Shown here piece by piece: positions 33,363 through 43,248 of a stretch of 64,000 nt of DNA; position 1 is the first letter of the stretch; every line of letters begins with the position of its first letter. The notes under the pieces are model-generated. The model saw only the letters and a list, made by a program, of their open reading frames with translations, was not told the origin of the DNA and ran no database searches. The position numbers and the translations under genes were made by a program. The DNA is from Isoptericola jiangsuensis (GTDB lineage: Bacteria; Actinomycetota; Actinomycetes; Actinomycetales; Cellulomonadaceae). The stretch is taken from assembly GCF_002563715.1 (NCBI RefSeq), contig NZ_PDJJ01000001.1:3906001-3970000 (forward strand). Reading direction: 5' to 3'.

Positions 33363-36300
33363 TCAGTGGAAGATCGGCGCGTCGGCCGTGACCGGGCGGG
33401 ACGCCACGGTGACGGGTTCGACGGGCGCCTCGTCGGCCACCTCGTCGGACGTGTCCGTGTCCGGGGCGAACAGCAGGAGGTCTCCGGCGTCGAGCCGGCG
33501 GGACACGTCGACGCGGACGGCGACGTCGGTGGTCGAGCGCCGCTGCACCACGCCCTCGGGGGCGACCTGGCCGCCGACGACCTGCGGCAGCCAGACCGCG
33601 GATCGTTCGACGTAGTGCTTGCGGGTCTGCCGGGCGGACGACACGAAGTTCCCGGCGACGAACGCGGTGGACCGTCCGGCGGCGGCCCGGTAGTAGTCGG
33701 GTTCGAGTGCGAGGTCGCCGTCGCCGTGGCTGCCGAGGCGTCCGACCTGGCGGGTGGGGAGGCTGATGAGCTCTTCGTGGACGGCTTCGCGGAGCTCGGC
33801 CACGGCCTTCGCGGTGAGGACCTCGGCGGCGGCGCCGGACGTCCAGAACTCGGTGAACAGGCTCCGTGGACCGTACTGGCTGGCGACGGTGTCGAGGTCG
33901 GGGGCGATGAAGCCGCCCTCGTCCTCGCGTGCCTGTGCGGCCTGGTGGGCGTCGTAGGCGTCGTCGAAGCACTGGCGCGCCCATCCGACGGGGTGCAGTC
34001 GCTGGACGGCGGTGACGACGGTCGCCGGGGTGATGTCGTCCTCGTCGGCGGTCCGGGCGACGGCGAACGCGGCGGGGAACGTGTCGACCGCGTCGTCGTC
34101 GAGGGTGCTGACCGTGGGGACGACGGTGCCGCGCGGGTGGTGCAGGACCCAGCCGACGACGGTCGCCCAGTCGACGAGGGTGGAGTAGAGCTGACCGAGG
34201 CGTGCCGCTTCCCGCCCGTAGTAGACGACGTCCTCCGACGCTTGCCGGCGGCGGTCGGCGACGGTCTGCACGTCCCACGCGTAGGCGCGGGTGGCCTGGT
34301 AGTAGCGGTGGTTGGCGACACCGACGAGCAGGAGGGTGACGAGCACCGTGCCGCCGACCCAGCCGACCCAGTCGAGAACGCGTTCCGGCTGCCCGTCGAA
34401 CCGCAGCCACAGGACGGCGACGGCGAGGACGACGAGACCGGCGAGCAGCAGGACCCGCCAGCGCGCGACCAGGCGTTCCTGGGCGGCGACGAGCGCCTCG
34501 TGGGGCGGGACGTCGACGCCGAGCCCTTCGCGGGCGCGGGCGTGCTGCTCGGCGTACTGGTCGCGGCGTCCGGCGACGTCGTCGAGCAGGCGCCACAGCA
34601 CGGACGACTCTGCGGTGCCACGCCACCCGAGGAAGCGGTCGCGTTCGCAACGGGCTGCGTCGTGCGCGAGCACGATGCCGTCGCGGGCGCGTTCGGCGGC
34701 CTCGTGCTCGGACCGGGCGGCGGCGAGGGCCGCGCCGCGGGCGGCGATCTCGGCGACGACGTCGGGTTCCGGCTTGCGGCCCCGCTTCTTCGCAGGGCGC
34801 GACTTCCCGCCGTTCGGCGCAGCGTCCGGTTCGGTGGGCGCGTCGGGCGTGTCCGTCGCGGCGTCGTCGGACGCCTCGGTGCCGGGGTCGGTCGACTTGT
34901 CGGGGTCCGGGGGCGCCTGGGTCGCCTCGAGCGCCTGCCGGGTGCGCGCGACCTCGCGCTCGGCCTCGTCGAGCGCGGTGCCCCACTGGGCGACGACGGC
35001 GTCGAGGCGCGCCTCGACGCGGCGGCCGACGGTGGGGTCGGTCGGGGTGATGGTGTCGCCGTCGACGTCGAACGTGTCGGTCGGGTCGGGCACCACGCGG
35101 TCGGCGGTGAGGATCTCCCGCTTCCCGGCGTAGCGGGGCGTGGGGACGTCGGCGGGCAGGTCGCCGCCGTCGACCGCGGCGAACGCCACGGTGCGCAGCT
35201 CTCCCCAGGAGCGCGGGTCGGGGACGGCGACGGACGTCGCCTCGCGTTCGAGCTCGTCGCGGCGGGCCCGCTCGTCGACGTCCTGGAGGTAGTCGGCGAC
35301 GGCGCCCTTGATGGCGTCGGGTCGGCCGGGGCGCAGCCGCAGCACGGTGTCTCCGCCGCCGCCGACGACGGTGTGCGTGGCACTGTCCTCGAAGCGGGCG
35401 ATGCGCTTGCCGACGACCCAGCGGGGCACGGCCCCGAAGGTGGTCGCGTTGAAGCGGGCCGCTTCCGCGACTCCTTCGAGGACGCCGGAGCGGCGACGGT
35501 CGGCCCGGTCGACCCGCGGCGGTCCCGCCGAGCCCCACGGTGCGGCCTGCACGAGGTGCTTGGTGAGGTCGTCGACGATCCGGTCGGGGTCGACGGCGAG
35601 GCGCGCCCACTCCACGAAGGCGGCGGCACCCTGTGGTTCGGCGGCCACGGCCTGGAGGGTCCTGGCGGCCAGCCGGGACTCGAGGTCCTCGCCCACGACG
35701 GCACGGACGTGGACCCGCACCACCTCGACCTCGCGGCCGTTCGCGGTCGACTGCGGCGGCGCGAGCACCTCGAACACGCCCGCATCGACGCCGGCGAGTG
35801 CGCCGCCGCACACCACCATCGCGGTGGCGGCGTGCCCGACGGCGTTGCCCGGTGAGCGGACGAAGACGTTGGACCGGTCGACGTCGGGGCGGTCCTCCGC
35901 GGAGACGACGACGTTGACGTCCCACCCGTCGGCGATCGCCTCGCGGGGGACGCCGGAGGCGCCGCTGACGGGGGCGAGCAGGTTGATGCGCAGGAGCGCG
36001 GTGGAGTGGCCGCCCTCCTCGGTGGCCTGCGGCAGGGCGTCCTGCAGGGCGTCGGCGACGTGCTGGGCGGCGGTGAGCAGGGCGGGGTCGAAGGGGCCGT
36101 CGAGGGTGAGAACCTGCGCGACGACGATCCGCACGGTGCTCAAGTGACGCCGACCGACGATCCGGAAGAGGTCGTCCTCGGCCCGGGACCGCTGCGCGAC
36201 GAGCTCGGCGTCGACGCGCGGCGGTCCGGCGGTCCCGACGTGGACGCCGGACGGCGTGACCCACACCGACGGCACGACGAGCCCTTCGTCGGCCCAGCGG

Positions 36301-36368
36301 GCGACGGTCTCCTGGAGCGCGCTGCCGCGAGCGTCGTCCCCGACGACGAAGACGGTGAGGTCGCTCAT
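33363..36368 (-). CDS. Large membrane protein of tubulin/VWA locus
   Basis: 1001-residue protein of no family I recognise. ATG 36368 overlaps the stop of the tubulin-like gene (ATGA), so the two are translationally coupled. Residues 1-330 look like a globular alpha/beta domain (LTVFVVGDDARGSALQETVARW; VRIVVAQVLTLDGPFDPALL; GWDVNVVVSAEDRPD). Residues 480-640 are charged and helical, with a Pro/Asp/Thr-rich insert. Two adjacent membrane helices lie at about 640-690 (VLLLAGLVVLAVAVLWLRF; VGWVGGTVLVTLLLVGVANH), and a soluble C-terminal 300 residues follow. Likely an inner-membrane partner that anchors the tubulin-like polymer or links it to the VWA protein; this is inference from operon structure. 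Confidence 0.8.
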   Translation of the reverse strand: MSDLTVFVVGDDARGSALQETVARWADEGLVVPSVWVTPSGVHVGTAGPPRVDAELVAQRSRAEDDLFRIVGRRHLSTVRIVVAQVLTLDGPFDPALLTAAQHVADALQDALPQATEEGGHSTALLRINLLAPVSGASGVPREAIADGWDVNVVVSAEDRPDVDRSNVFVRSPGNAVGHAATAMVVCGGALAGVDAGVFEVLAPPQSTANGREVEVVRVHVRAVVGEDLESRLAARTLQAVAAEPQGAAAFVEWARLAVDPDRIVDDLTKHLVQAAPWGSAGPPRVDRADRRRSGVLEGVAEAARFNATTFGAVPRWVVGKRIARFEDSATHTVVGGGGDTVLRLRPGRPDAIKGAVADYLQDVDERARRDELEREATSVAVPDPRSWGELRTVAFAAVDGGDLPADVPTPRYAGKREILTADRVVPDPTDTFDVDGDTITPTDPTVGRRVEARLDAVVAQWGTALDEAEREVARTRQALEATQAPPDPDKSTDPGTEASDDAATDTPDAPTEPDAAPNGGKSRPAKKRGRKPEPDVVAEIAARGAALAAARSEHEAAERARDGIVLAHDAARCERDRFLGWRGTAESSVLWRLLDDVAGRRDQYAEQHARAREGLGVDVPPHEALVAAQERLVARWRVLLLAGLVVLAVAVLWLRFDGQPERVLDWVGWVGGTVLVTLLLVGVANHRYYQATRAYAWDVQTVADRRRQASEDVVYYGREAARLGQLYSTLVDWATVVGWVLHHPRGTVVPTVSTLDDDAVDTFPAAFAVARTADEDDITPATVVTAVQRLHPVGWARQCFDDAYDAHQAAQAREDEGGFIAPDLDTVASQYGPRSLFTEFWTSGAAAEVLTAKAVAELREAVHEELISLPTRQVGRLGSHGDGDLALEPDYYRAAAGRSTAFVAGNFVSSARQTRKHYVERSAVWLPQVVGGQVAPEGVVQRRSTTDVAVRVDVSRRLDAGDLLLFAPDTDTSDEVADEAPVEPVTVASRPVTADAPIFH

Positions 36369-39300
36369 GCCCACACCGTCGTCCCGGCCGGGGCGGCGTC
36401 GAGGGCCTCGACGGCGCGGTGGAGGTCACCGAGCGCGGCGAGGATCTGGTGGCGCAGGTCGTAGGTGGGCGGGAACTCCAGGGCTTCGCTGCGGCGGGCG
36501 ATCTCGGCGAAGTGGCCCTCGTAGGAGGCGCGCAGCGCGTCGAGGCGGTCGAGGACCTGCTTCTTGCGGCCTTCGGCGTCGCCTGTCGGGGCGGGGGCGT
36601 CGGGGCGGCGGTTCTCGCCGTGCAGCACCCACCGCTTGAGCTCGACGCTGAGGTCCTCCTCGTCGCCGGCGACGCCGCCGGCACCGCCGAGGACGACGAG
36701 GCGGGTGTACGGCAGGATCGGCTGGAGCGACTCCTGGCTGTTGACGTCGACGAGGGCGAGGACGATCGACTCCAGGACGACGGCGAGGCCTTCCGGGCCG
36801 TCGACGGCGAGGTTGCGCAGGGTCGGCGAGGGGAACGGGAGGTGCTTGCCCCCGACGCCGGTCTCCTCCGGCACGTAGACGGTCGCGGCGCCGTCGCCGA
36901 GCGTGAGGTGCTTGAGGGTGCCGGCGACGAACCAGCCTCGGATCATGGCGTCGAGGACCTCCGGGGACAGCGGGAGGAACTCGTGCAGCGGGCGGGCGCG
37001 GCGCCAGCGCCAGAACTCGGCGCGGGAGTCCGCAGCCTTGTTCTTGGCACCCCAGTCGCTGGCGATCGGCCGCATGAGCGAGTCGAACACGACTGGCTCG
37101 TAGGGCGCGCCGAGGTGCGTGAAGACGTCGATGAAGCCGCCGTTGCCGTCCGTGTAGGACTTCTCGATGTCGTCGGACCACTGGTCGCGCGACTCGAGGA
37201 CGCGACGGAAGACGGACCGGCCCGGGGACTTGTCGGGCAGGGGGATCTCGCCGAACTTGTTGAGGTGGCGGGCGGAGTGCTGCCCGTGCACCTGCACGAG
37301 GACGCCGGGGTTGATGGAGACGAGGGGTTCGGCGGCCTGGAGGGCGGCGCCGAGCTGGTTCTCGAACCGCTGGAGGCGGGCGGCGTGCTCGGCGGGCGAG
37401 ACGCGTGCCGGGTCGAGGTGGTCGCGCAGCCCCTCGGCCATGTAGGCGCCGACGCGCGTGCCCTCCTTGGTGAGCCACTGGCCCGCCCGGGCGAGCAGGT
37501 CGCCCTGGCCCGCGGCGAGGCTGAACGCGGCGCGGGCGGGGACCGACGCGGCGGACGGGGCGAGCCGGTGGTCCTTCGGGACCCACGACGTCGTCCGGCG
37601 CACGAGGTGCTGGCCGGTGCCGTCGATCTCGTCGACGCCGAGCATCACCTGGAGCTCCGCGTCGCGGCGGGCGTCGAGCGGGTCCTGCGAGCCCGTGGTG
37701 CGCTGCACCAGGTCCGCGAGGATCGCCGGGTAGTCGTCGGGCGCGTCGAGGAGGAACTCGTTCGGCGCGGGACGCAGGCGCACGGGGATGACGTCGCCCT
37801 CGGGCCACAGCGACACGGGCGAGCCCTGCTCGTCGCGTTCCTGGCCGAGCTTCTCGTGGGCGTACCGGACGGCGGTGGCGAGAGGTTCGACGACGCCGGC
37901 CACCAGGTCGGGCACCAGCTCGACGGCCATCTCGCGCAGCTCCGCCTCGGCGCGCAGCCACAGGGAGCGCACCGCCGCCTTGACGGCGGTCGAGACCACC
38001 TCGGACGCCGCCAGGACGAGACCGCTCTTCTCGTCCGCGAGCGCCTCGCGCACAGGGGTTGCGACGTCGGTGGCCCAGCGGTGGTACTTCGCGGCCTCCT
38101 GCTGGAGCTCGTCGCGGACGAGGTCGAGCTCGGTGGCGACGCGGCGCAGCACCTGCTCGGTGACGGCGGCGCCGCTGAGCGCGACCTGCTGCGCGGTCAC
38201 GGTGCCGAGGCGGTCCTGGACGGTGGTGACCCACTCGCGCCCGCGGGCGTGGCGGGCCGCGGTGGCCGCATCGAGGTACTCGGTGGAGCGGTCGCTCACC
38301 GTACCGATGACCTGGTCGCGCACCCACTCGGGCTTCTCGCCCTTGGGGGACATCTCCCCGCGGATCCGCTGGGTGATCTGTGCCGCGAGCGCCAGGCCGT
38401 CCTCCTTCAGCGTCTCGGGGCGCAGGGCGTCGACGATGTCGTTGCGGTCCTCGCCCCGTTCGTCGAGGGCGGCCCGGCTGAGGAACCCGGGCAGCACCTC
38501 TTCGGCGAGGTCGCGGACGAGCTGCTTCTCGGTGCGGTCGTCGTCGTGGGCGCGCCGCTTCTCGTGCTCGCGGGTGATGCGCTCGACGACGGTGCGGGCG
38601 AGGTGCTCGGAGGCGTAGTCGGCGAACCGGTCGCGGCCGAGGCCGACGCGCGCGGAGCCGATGGCGGAGAACGGCGTCTCCGTGCCGGCGCTGTGCAGGG
38701 GCAGCTTGTCCGGCATGGACGACGCGGCGGACGCCCAGTTGCCCTGGAGGAACGCGGTGAAGCTGTCCTGGAGCGCGGCGGACGCCACCCAGGAGGCGAT
38801 GGAGCGGCCCATGGCGCGGTAGATGTCGTTCTGGGTGCGGTAGGTGACGCTGGAGTTCCGGGCGCCGACGAGGAACGGGTAGCGGGGGCCGCTGCGGCGG
38901 TCGGACCCACCGAGGGTGACGCCGTAGCGGGCGAACAGCTCGGTGGTCGCCTCGGACGGGCCGAGGGAGTTCCAGTAGCCGTTGAGGAGTTCGGCGAGCG
39001 TGGCCAGCGAGTTCGGGCGTACGCCGCGGCGGGCCTCGTCGGGCAGGTAGTCGAACACGTCGGGGGCGTAGAGGAAACCGACGGACTCGTCGGCCCACTT
39101 GTCCGCGAAGGAGCGGATCGCGTCGCAGACGTCGATGACGGCACCGGCGCCGGACCCGCCCGCGATGGAGGAGACGACGATGACGGTGGGGTCCGCGGCG
39201 ACGGACGACGTCGTCCCGCCGAGCAGGCGGGACACGTCGGCGAGCTCGCCTGCGACCTCGGCTCCGGTCAGGGCACGGCGGGCGCCGTTGAGGGCGTCGC

Positions 39301-39703
39301 TGATCCGGTCGAGCCCGGCGACGGCGATGATGCGGCCCAGGGTGCGGTACTGCCCGGCGCCCTTCGAGGCGGGCACGTTGACCTTGTTCGGGTCCGGGCG
39401 CCACGTGGCGACGGCGTCGCGCAGCCGTTCCCCCGGGGTCTGGAGCAGCGCGGAGTCGATGGTCCGGTAGTCCAGCCCGGTCGACACCAGGCCCTTGTAG
39501 TCCCGTGCGGGGAGCTGCGCGGGCAGGTCGCGGTCGTTGCCGTCGGCGTGCGTGGGCACGTCCACGTGCACGAACTGCCACGCCTGCGGCAGGTCGCCGG
39601 TCCATCCGGCCTGGGCGAGCCGACGCTGGAGGTCTTCGCGGATCACGCGCAGCGTCTTGCCGCCGGAGCCGCCGACGCCGACGAGGAGGAACGGTCGCAG
39701 CAC
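36365..39703 (-). CDS. Giant tubulin-superfamily protein (Tubulin_2-like)
   Basis: 1112-residue protein. The N-terminal 200 residues carry the two glycine-rich nucleotide loops of the FtsZ/tubulin fold: PFLLVGVGGSGGKTLRVI at residues 4-21 (T1 loop) and VVSSIAGGSGAGAVIDVCDA at 176-195 (equivalent of the tubulin signature GGGTGSG). A QNDIYR...ASWVASAAL helix region and a long helical C-terminus follow. It is more than twice FtsZ length and matches the family called tubulin-like (Tubulin_2), not FtsZ or TubZ. It should bind GTP and may polymerise. It lies between a VWA membrane protein gene (57 bp upstream) and the 1001-residue membrane protein (4-bp overlap). GTG 39703 is preceded by CACGAAAGG, also found before the VWA gene at 44004. 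Confidence 0.85.
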   Translation of the reverse strand: MLRPFLLVGVGGSGGKTLRVIREDLQRRLAQAGWTGDLPQAWQFVHVDVPTHADGNDRDLPAQLPARDYKGLVSTGLDYRTIDSALLQTPGERLRDAVATWRPDPNKVNVPASKGAGQYRTLGRIIAVAGLDRISDALNGARRALTGAEVAGELADVSRLLGGTTSSVAADPTVIVVSSIAGGSGAGAVIDVCDAIRSFADKWADESVGFLYAPDVFDYLPDEARRGVRPNSLATLAELLNGYWNSLGPSEATTELFARYGVTLGGSDRRSGPRYPFLVGARNSSVTYRTQNDIYRAMGRSIASWVASAALQDSFTAFLQGNWASAASSMPDKLPLHSAGTETPFSAIGSARVGLGRDRFADYASEHLARTVVERITREHEKRRAHDDDRTEKQLVRDLAEEVLPGFLSRAALDERGEDRNDIVDALRPETLKEDGLALAAQITQRIRGEMSPKGEKPEWVRDQVIGTVSDRSTEYLDAATAARHARGREWVTTVQDRLGTVTAQQVALSGAAVTEQVLRRVATELDLVRDELQQEAAKYHRWATDVATPVREALADEKSGLVLAASEVVSTAVKAAVRSLWLRAEAELREMAVELVPDLVAGVVEPLATAVRYAHEKLGQERDEQGSPVSLWPEGDVIPVRLRPAPNEFLLDAPDDYPAILADLVQRTTGSQDPLDARRDAELQVMLGVDEIDGTGQHLVRRTTSWVPKDHRLAPSAASVPARAAFSLAAGQGDLLARAGQWLTKEGTRVGAYMAEGLRDHLDPARVSPAEHAARLQRFENQLGAALQAAEPLVSINPGVLVQVHGQHSARHLNKFGEIPLPDKSPGRSVFRRVLESRDQWSDDIEKSYTDGNGGFIDVFTHLGAPYEPVVFDSLMRPIASDWGAKNKAADSRAEFWRWRRARPLHEFLPLSPEVLDAMIRGWFVAGTLKHLTLGDGAATVYVPEETGVGGKHLPFPSPTLRNLAVDGPEGLAVVLESIVLALVDVNSQESLQPILPYTRLVVLGGAGGVAGDEEDLSVELKRWVLHGENRRPDAPAPTGDAEGRKKQVLDRLDALRASYEGHFAEIARRSEALEFPPTYDLRHQILAALGDLHRAVEALDAAPAGTTVWA

Positions 39704-39760
39704 GGGCTGGCCCTTTCGTGGGAGGGGTGAAGTGCGGTGGGCGAGGTCGCCCGGGTGCCG

Positions 39761-42574
39761 TCAGCCGAAGGCGGGCGGCGGACCGTCGTCGGACGACGTC
39801 GGCGTGGAGGGCTGGGAGGCGGGCGGCGGGTCCCGACGGTCCCGGGACGGCGGATCGTCCCAGGACGTGGGGCGGGTGCGCCCGCGACGCGACGGCGACG
39901 ACGGGGAGCCGTCGCCGAAGGAGGGCGGACCGTCGCCGAAGGACGGAGGGCCTGTGTCGGCCGGGCGTGCACCGGTCACCAGGTCGGGGACCGCCGGGTC
40001 CGTCGTCGCGGTGGTGGCGGGCGCCTCGGACGCGGACGACGGCCGGCGGTCCGCGCGGCGCAGGCGGCCGGGGCGGGGGCTGCGGCCGGCTGGGGCGCTC
40101 CCGCGTTCCCGGGCGGCGAACGCAGCACGGGCGGCCTCGACGATCTCCGGCCACTGCGTGTACGACGTCAGGTCCGCGGTCCACCGGGCGATCGGCCCGC
40201 CGACGCTGCCGTGACGTGCGGGCACCAGCAGGACCAGGTCGGCGTCGAGGCCGTCCGAGGTCTCCGGGGTTCGCTCGGCCGGGGGCTGCAGCAGGAGGTA
40301 CAGGTGACCCGTGCCGGGAAACCGCACCGGCGCGGCACTCCCCTTCTCGTCCAGGACGTGGCTCGGGGTACCCACACCGGTCAGCACCAACTGGCCGTGA
40401 GCTCGGACGCGGCCCTGCATCGGCAGGAGCGGGACGATCGGCGCCGTCCGGTCGAACACCAGCCCCGCCACCTCGAAGCGCGAGGTGACTGCCGGGACCC
40501 CGGCACGTCGGAAGTCGTCGGGGGTGATCAGGAGGTCGCCGTCACGACGGCGCACGCCACCCGCGTCGATCCGGACTTGGACCCGCGCGTAGCGCAGGTC
40601 GTCGCCGAGCCGGTAGCGGTCGGCCAGGCGCCGACCGGTCTCTGCGGTGGCCCACGCCAGCCCGACCGCGCCGACCAACAGCGCGATGAGGATCAGCCAG
40701 CGCTTCCCCTCGTCGACGGGCCGGAACATCGAACCGGACACCGGGACCTCGAGCGTGATCTCCTCACCGCCGTTCGCGCCGGTCACCGTCACCGGCAGCG
40801 TCCCTGACAAGGACCCGTCGGCCACGCTCTCGGCGGTGACGGTTACCGGGACGGACACCGTGGCGCCCGCAGGGATCACGACGCACCCGCCGGGCGCGGC
40901 GCCGTCGTCGACGCCGAGGTCGATCCGGCCCGCCTGCACCGGGCCGTCGATCGCCGCACTGCCGAAGCACGCGCTTGTCTCGCCGTCGGCAGGCCCGGAC
41001 AGGTCGAACGCTGCCGTGGTCGGTTCGTCCGCGGGCATACGGGGCAGGTCGAGCCGCGTCGGGGTGATGGTCGGGTAGGTCGCCGGCAGGACGGTCGGGA
41101 CGCCGACGACGGCCACGACGGGGCCGAGCGGGACGCGATGGGGGGCGCTGACCGCGACCGCCGTGACGGCGACCTCGACCTCCGCGGGCACCGAGTCCGC
41201 CGGCACAATGACGGGCACCGTGTAGGTGCCGTCGTCCTGGGGCGTCGCGGGGACGGTCTCGCCGTCGACGGTCACCGTCAGGCCGACGGGGTCGGCGAAC
41301 AGCGACGGCGGCGCGACCGTCCCGTCGAGGCTGTGGACGGTCAGGGCGAGCGTGTTCTCCTCACCGATGACCAGCCCGTCGGCGTCCTCGATGGACACGA
41401 CCTCGACGCTCGCGCCCCACCGGTGGTAGAGGTCGACGACGGTCCCGGAGTCCCCGTCAAGCAGCCAGTCGCCGGCCCCAGCCGGACCGGGCGTCACGTC
41501 GGTGACGAACAGGCCGTCGTTCTCCGTCGTGGAGATGCTGCTGCCGCTGGTTCCGCCAGACCCCCGGGTCAGCTCGTGGGTGCTCCCGTCCGGTGCGGTG
41601 AGCCGCATCGGGGCGCCGCCCGCTTCCACCTCGTGGACGATGCGGAACGAGCCGACGGCGGCGTCGGCGTGGACGACGACGGGGCAGTCAAGGGGGCAGG
41701 CGAGCGCTCCGCCGTCACTCGGCGTGAAGCCCTCCATGAGCGCGCCCGCGCCGCTGAACAGACGGCGCAGGGCGCTCGGCTGGTCGGCGCGCAAGTAGGC
41801 GCCACCGACCGCACCGTCGGGGACCGGAAGGGTGCCGCAGGTCACGCCCTTCCCCTCGCCCTCGGCGACGGCGCGCAGCTGGTGACGGTTCCGGGGCGTC
41901 ACCGTGTCGTCGCCCTGGGCGAACAGGGCTAGCGCGATGACGGTGGTGCCGCTGGAGCGGATGCCGTCGACGATCCCGCCGGGCCGGCAGAGCTCCTTGC
42001 GGGCGTCCTCATCGGCCGGGTCGGCACCGTCCGCACCGACGTCGAGCTTGCCGTCGGTGAACCAGAGCACGGCGGAGCACGAGTCGCCGTCGACCTGCGC
42101 CTGGCGTGCGGCGATCGACGCCTGCGTCTCGTGCAGCGCCTCGCGGTAGTCGGTGTGCTGCGCCTCCTTGCGCGAGGGCAGCTCGTCGCGGATCGCCTGG
42201 CGCACCCGCTGCCCGTGCTCGCCGGACGGGGAGCCCCAGCCGACGAGGCGGGTGTGCTGCTCCCCGAACACGGCGAGCTCGACGTCGACGTCGGCTCCGG
42301 AGGCCTCGAGCGCGGCGAGCGTGTCCACGGCGACCTCGACCGCGCCGACCCGTTCGTCCGCGGGGTCCGTCGACTTCAGGCTGGCAGACTCGTCGACGAC
42401 GATCGACGCGACGAGCCGGTCGGTCCCGGCGACGCACGCCGACAGCTCGGCGAAGGCGTCCGCCCCGGCGTCGCTCAGGGTGGCGGCACCCGCCGGGAGG
42501 GTGCCGACCGGCACGGCGGCGAGGGCGAGCAGCACGGCCGTGACGACCACGCCCGCGCGTCGGGTGCGGCTCAC
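39761..42574 (-). CDS. Exported VWA-domain membrane protein
   Basis: 937-residue protein. A signal peptide (VVVTAVLLALAAVPVGTLPAGA) leads to an extracellular von Willebrand A domain with an intact MIDAS start (SIVVDESASLKS, DxSxS), SAVLWFTDGKLDVG and TTVIALALFAQG. Beta-sandwich regions (about 330-680) come next, then one transmembrane helix (RWLILIALLVGAVGLAWATA) and a cytoplasmic tail of about 200 residues ending in Ser/Pro/Gly repeats (GPPSFGDGPPSFGDGSP). GTG 42574 overlaps the preceding stop (GTGA). Inference: a single-pass protein that binds a metal-dependent ligand outside and signals to, or is positioned by, the tubulin-like protein inside. Confidence 0.85.
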   Translation of the reverse strand: MSRTRRAGVVVTAVLLALAAVPVGTLPAGAATLSDAGADAFAELSACVAGTDRLVASIVVDESASLKSTDPADERVGAVEVAVDTLAALEASGADVDVELAVFGEQHTRLVGWGSPSGEHGQRVRQAIRDELPSRKEAQHTDYREALHETQASIAARQAQVDGDSCSAVLWFTDGKLDVGADGADPADEDARKELCRPGGIVDGIRSSGTTVIALALFAQGDDTVTPRNRHQLRAVAEGEGKGVTCGTLPVPDGAVGGAYLRADQPSALRRLFSGAGALMEGFTPSDGGALACPLDCPVVVHADAAVGSFRIVHEVEAGGAPMRLTAPDGSTHELTRGSGGTSGSSISTTENDGLFVTDVTPGPAGAGDWLLDGDSGTVVDLYHRWGASVEVVSIEDADGLVIGEENTLALTVHSLDGTVAPPSLFADPVGLTVTVDGETVPATPQDDGTYTVPVIVPADSVPAEVEVAVTAVAVSAPHRVPLGPVVAVVGVPTVLPATYPTITPTRLDLPRMPADEPTTAAFDLSGPADGETSACFGSAAIDGPVQAGRIDLGVDDGAAPGGCVVIPAGATVSVPVTVTAESVADGSLSGTLPVTVTGANGGEEITLEVPVSGSMFRPVDEGKRWLILIALLVGAVGLAWATAETGRRLADRYRLGDDLRYARVQVRIDAGGVRRRDGDLLITPDDFRRAGVPAVTSRFEVAGLVFDRTAPIVPLLPMQGRVRAHGQLVLTGVGTPSHVLDEKGSAAPVRFPGTGHLYLLLQPPAERTPETSDGLDADLVLLVPARHGSVGGPIARWTADLTSYTQWPEIVEAARAAFAARERGSAPAGRSPRPGRLRRADRRPSSASEAPATTATTDPAVPDLVTGARPADTGPPSFGDGPPSFGDGSPSSPSRRGRTRPTSWDDPPSRDRRDPPPASQPSTPTSSDDGPPPAFG

Positions 42575-42945
42575 CACTTGGCCAGCTCTGTCGCGAGGGC
42601 GAACGCGCTTCCGATTCCGGTGCACACACCGAGCCACAGCGCGACCGTGGACACCTGGCCCCAGACCGGTCGGGGCCGGAACTCGGGATGCTGTCGGGCT
42701 CGGGAGTCGGCGGCGCGCTGGACGCTCCACAGGGCGGTGGCGACCAGCGCCCCGGACACGTAGCCGACCGCGCCGTAGACGACGGTTGACGTCCGCCCGT
42801 CGGAGAGGAACGCGGCGAGGCACGCCCCGGCGGCGAGGAGCGCGACGAGCGCGGCACAGACCGCTGGGAACCGTGGCGCGGGGGGCGCCGGGTCCCTCGT
42901 CGTCGTACCGAGGTCCGTCGTGGACACCGGAAGGTCGAAACTCAC
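42571..42945 (-). CDS. Small three-helix membrane protein, first gene of tubulin operon
   Basis: 124-residue protein with three hydrophobic segments (AVCAALVALLAAGACLAAFL, VVYGAVGYVSGALVATALW, VSTVALWLGVCTGIGSAFALA). GTG 42945 is preferred because GGAGGA lies 5 nt upstream; an ATG at 42957 contains that ribosome binding site in its own sequence. Its stop overlaps the start of the VWA gene. No family recognised. As the first gene of the operon it is probably a membrane partner of the VWA protein. Confidence 0.75.
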   Translation of the reverse strand: MSFDLPVSTTDLGTTTRDPAPPAPRFPAVCAALVALLAAGACLAAFLSDGRTSTVVYGAVGYVSGALVATALWSVQRAADSRARQHPEFRPRPVWGQVSTVALWLGVCTGIGSAFALATELAKW

Positions 42946-43248
42946 GTGATCCTCCATCAGCCGCAGCGCGCGATCCCCTCCTTGCCGCCGCGCTCCGCAG
43001 ATTATGAATGGATCCGGACCTTCGTTAGGCCTCGCGCACGCCTCCTGATCGTTTCACTTCACGTGAGCATCATGCGCAAACAAAGGATAAGCATGCGAGG
43101 AGTCATGACGAACTTGCCCGAATCGTCCGGTTGCCCCCGGAGAGGGCTGGCGTCCTGCGCCACGCCAACCCCGACTCATGAAAACGCATTGACCGTTTTC
43201 ACCCGGACGAAACGCCAGCCGTGGCAGCCTCCTCGCCCGCTCGACCTC
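42946..43248. other. Promoter region of tubulin/VWA operon
   Basis: A 303-bp gap, clearly more AT-rich than the genes around it (stretches such as AGATTATGAATGGATCC and AAACAAAGGATAAGC). It must carry the minus-strand promoter of the tubulin operon, and it holds the hairpin at 43179-43201. I see no credible small gene. Confidence 0.5.
43179..43201. promoter_or_regulatory. TGAAAACG inverted repeat
   Basis: TGAAAACG (43179-43186) and CGTTTTCA (43194-43201), perfect 8-bp arms with a 7-nt spacer, 48 bp downstream of the soluble VWA gene stop. It is an AT-rich stem in a GC-rich genome. Either the terminator of that gene or an operator for the tubulin operon. Confidence 0.45.

Noticed and set aside
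33100-36684. 1194-codon minus-strand frame overlapping the 1001-residue membrane protein
   Set aside because: Mostly Arg/Pro; its end only resembles protein because it enters the start of the nuclease gene's frame. The coupled ATG at 36368 fits the other frame.
36365-39703. Calling the tubulin-like protein FtsZ or TubZ
   Set aside because: The length is over twice FtsZ, the signature is AGGSGAG instead of GGGTGTG, and the neighbours are VWA and membrane proteins, not dcw or plasmid genes.
36419-39730. 1103-codon plus-strand open frame opposite the tubulin-like gene
   Set aside because: Low-complexity Gly/Val/Arg/Glu filler caused by GC bias; the minus strand carries the tubulin loops and operon overlaps.
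39505-40488. Plus-strand Arg/Gly-rich frame over the VWA gene tail
   Set aside because: Shadow of the Pro/Ser/Gly-rich C-terminal tail coding region.
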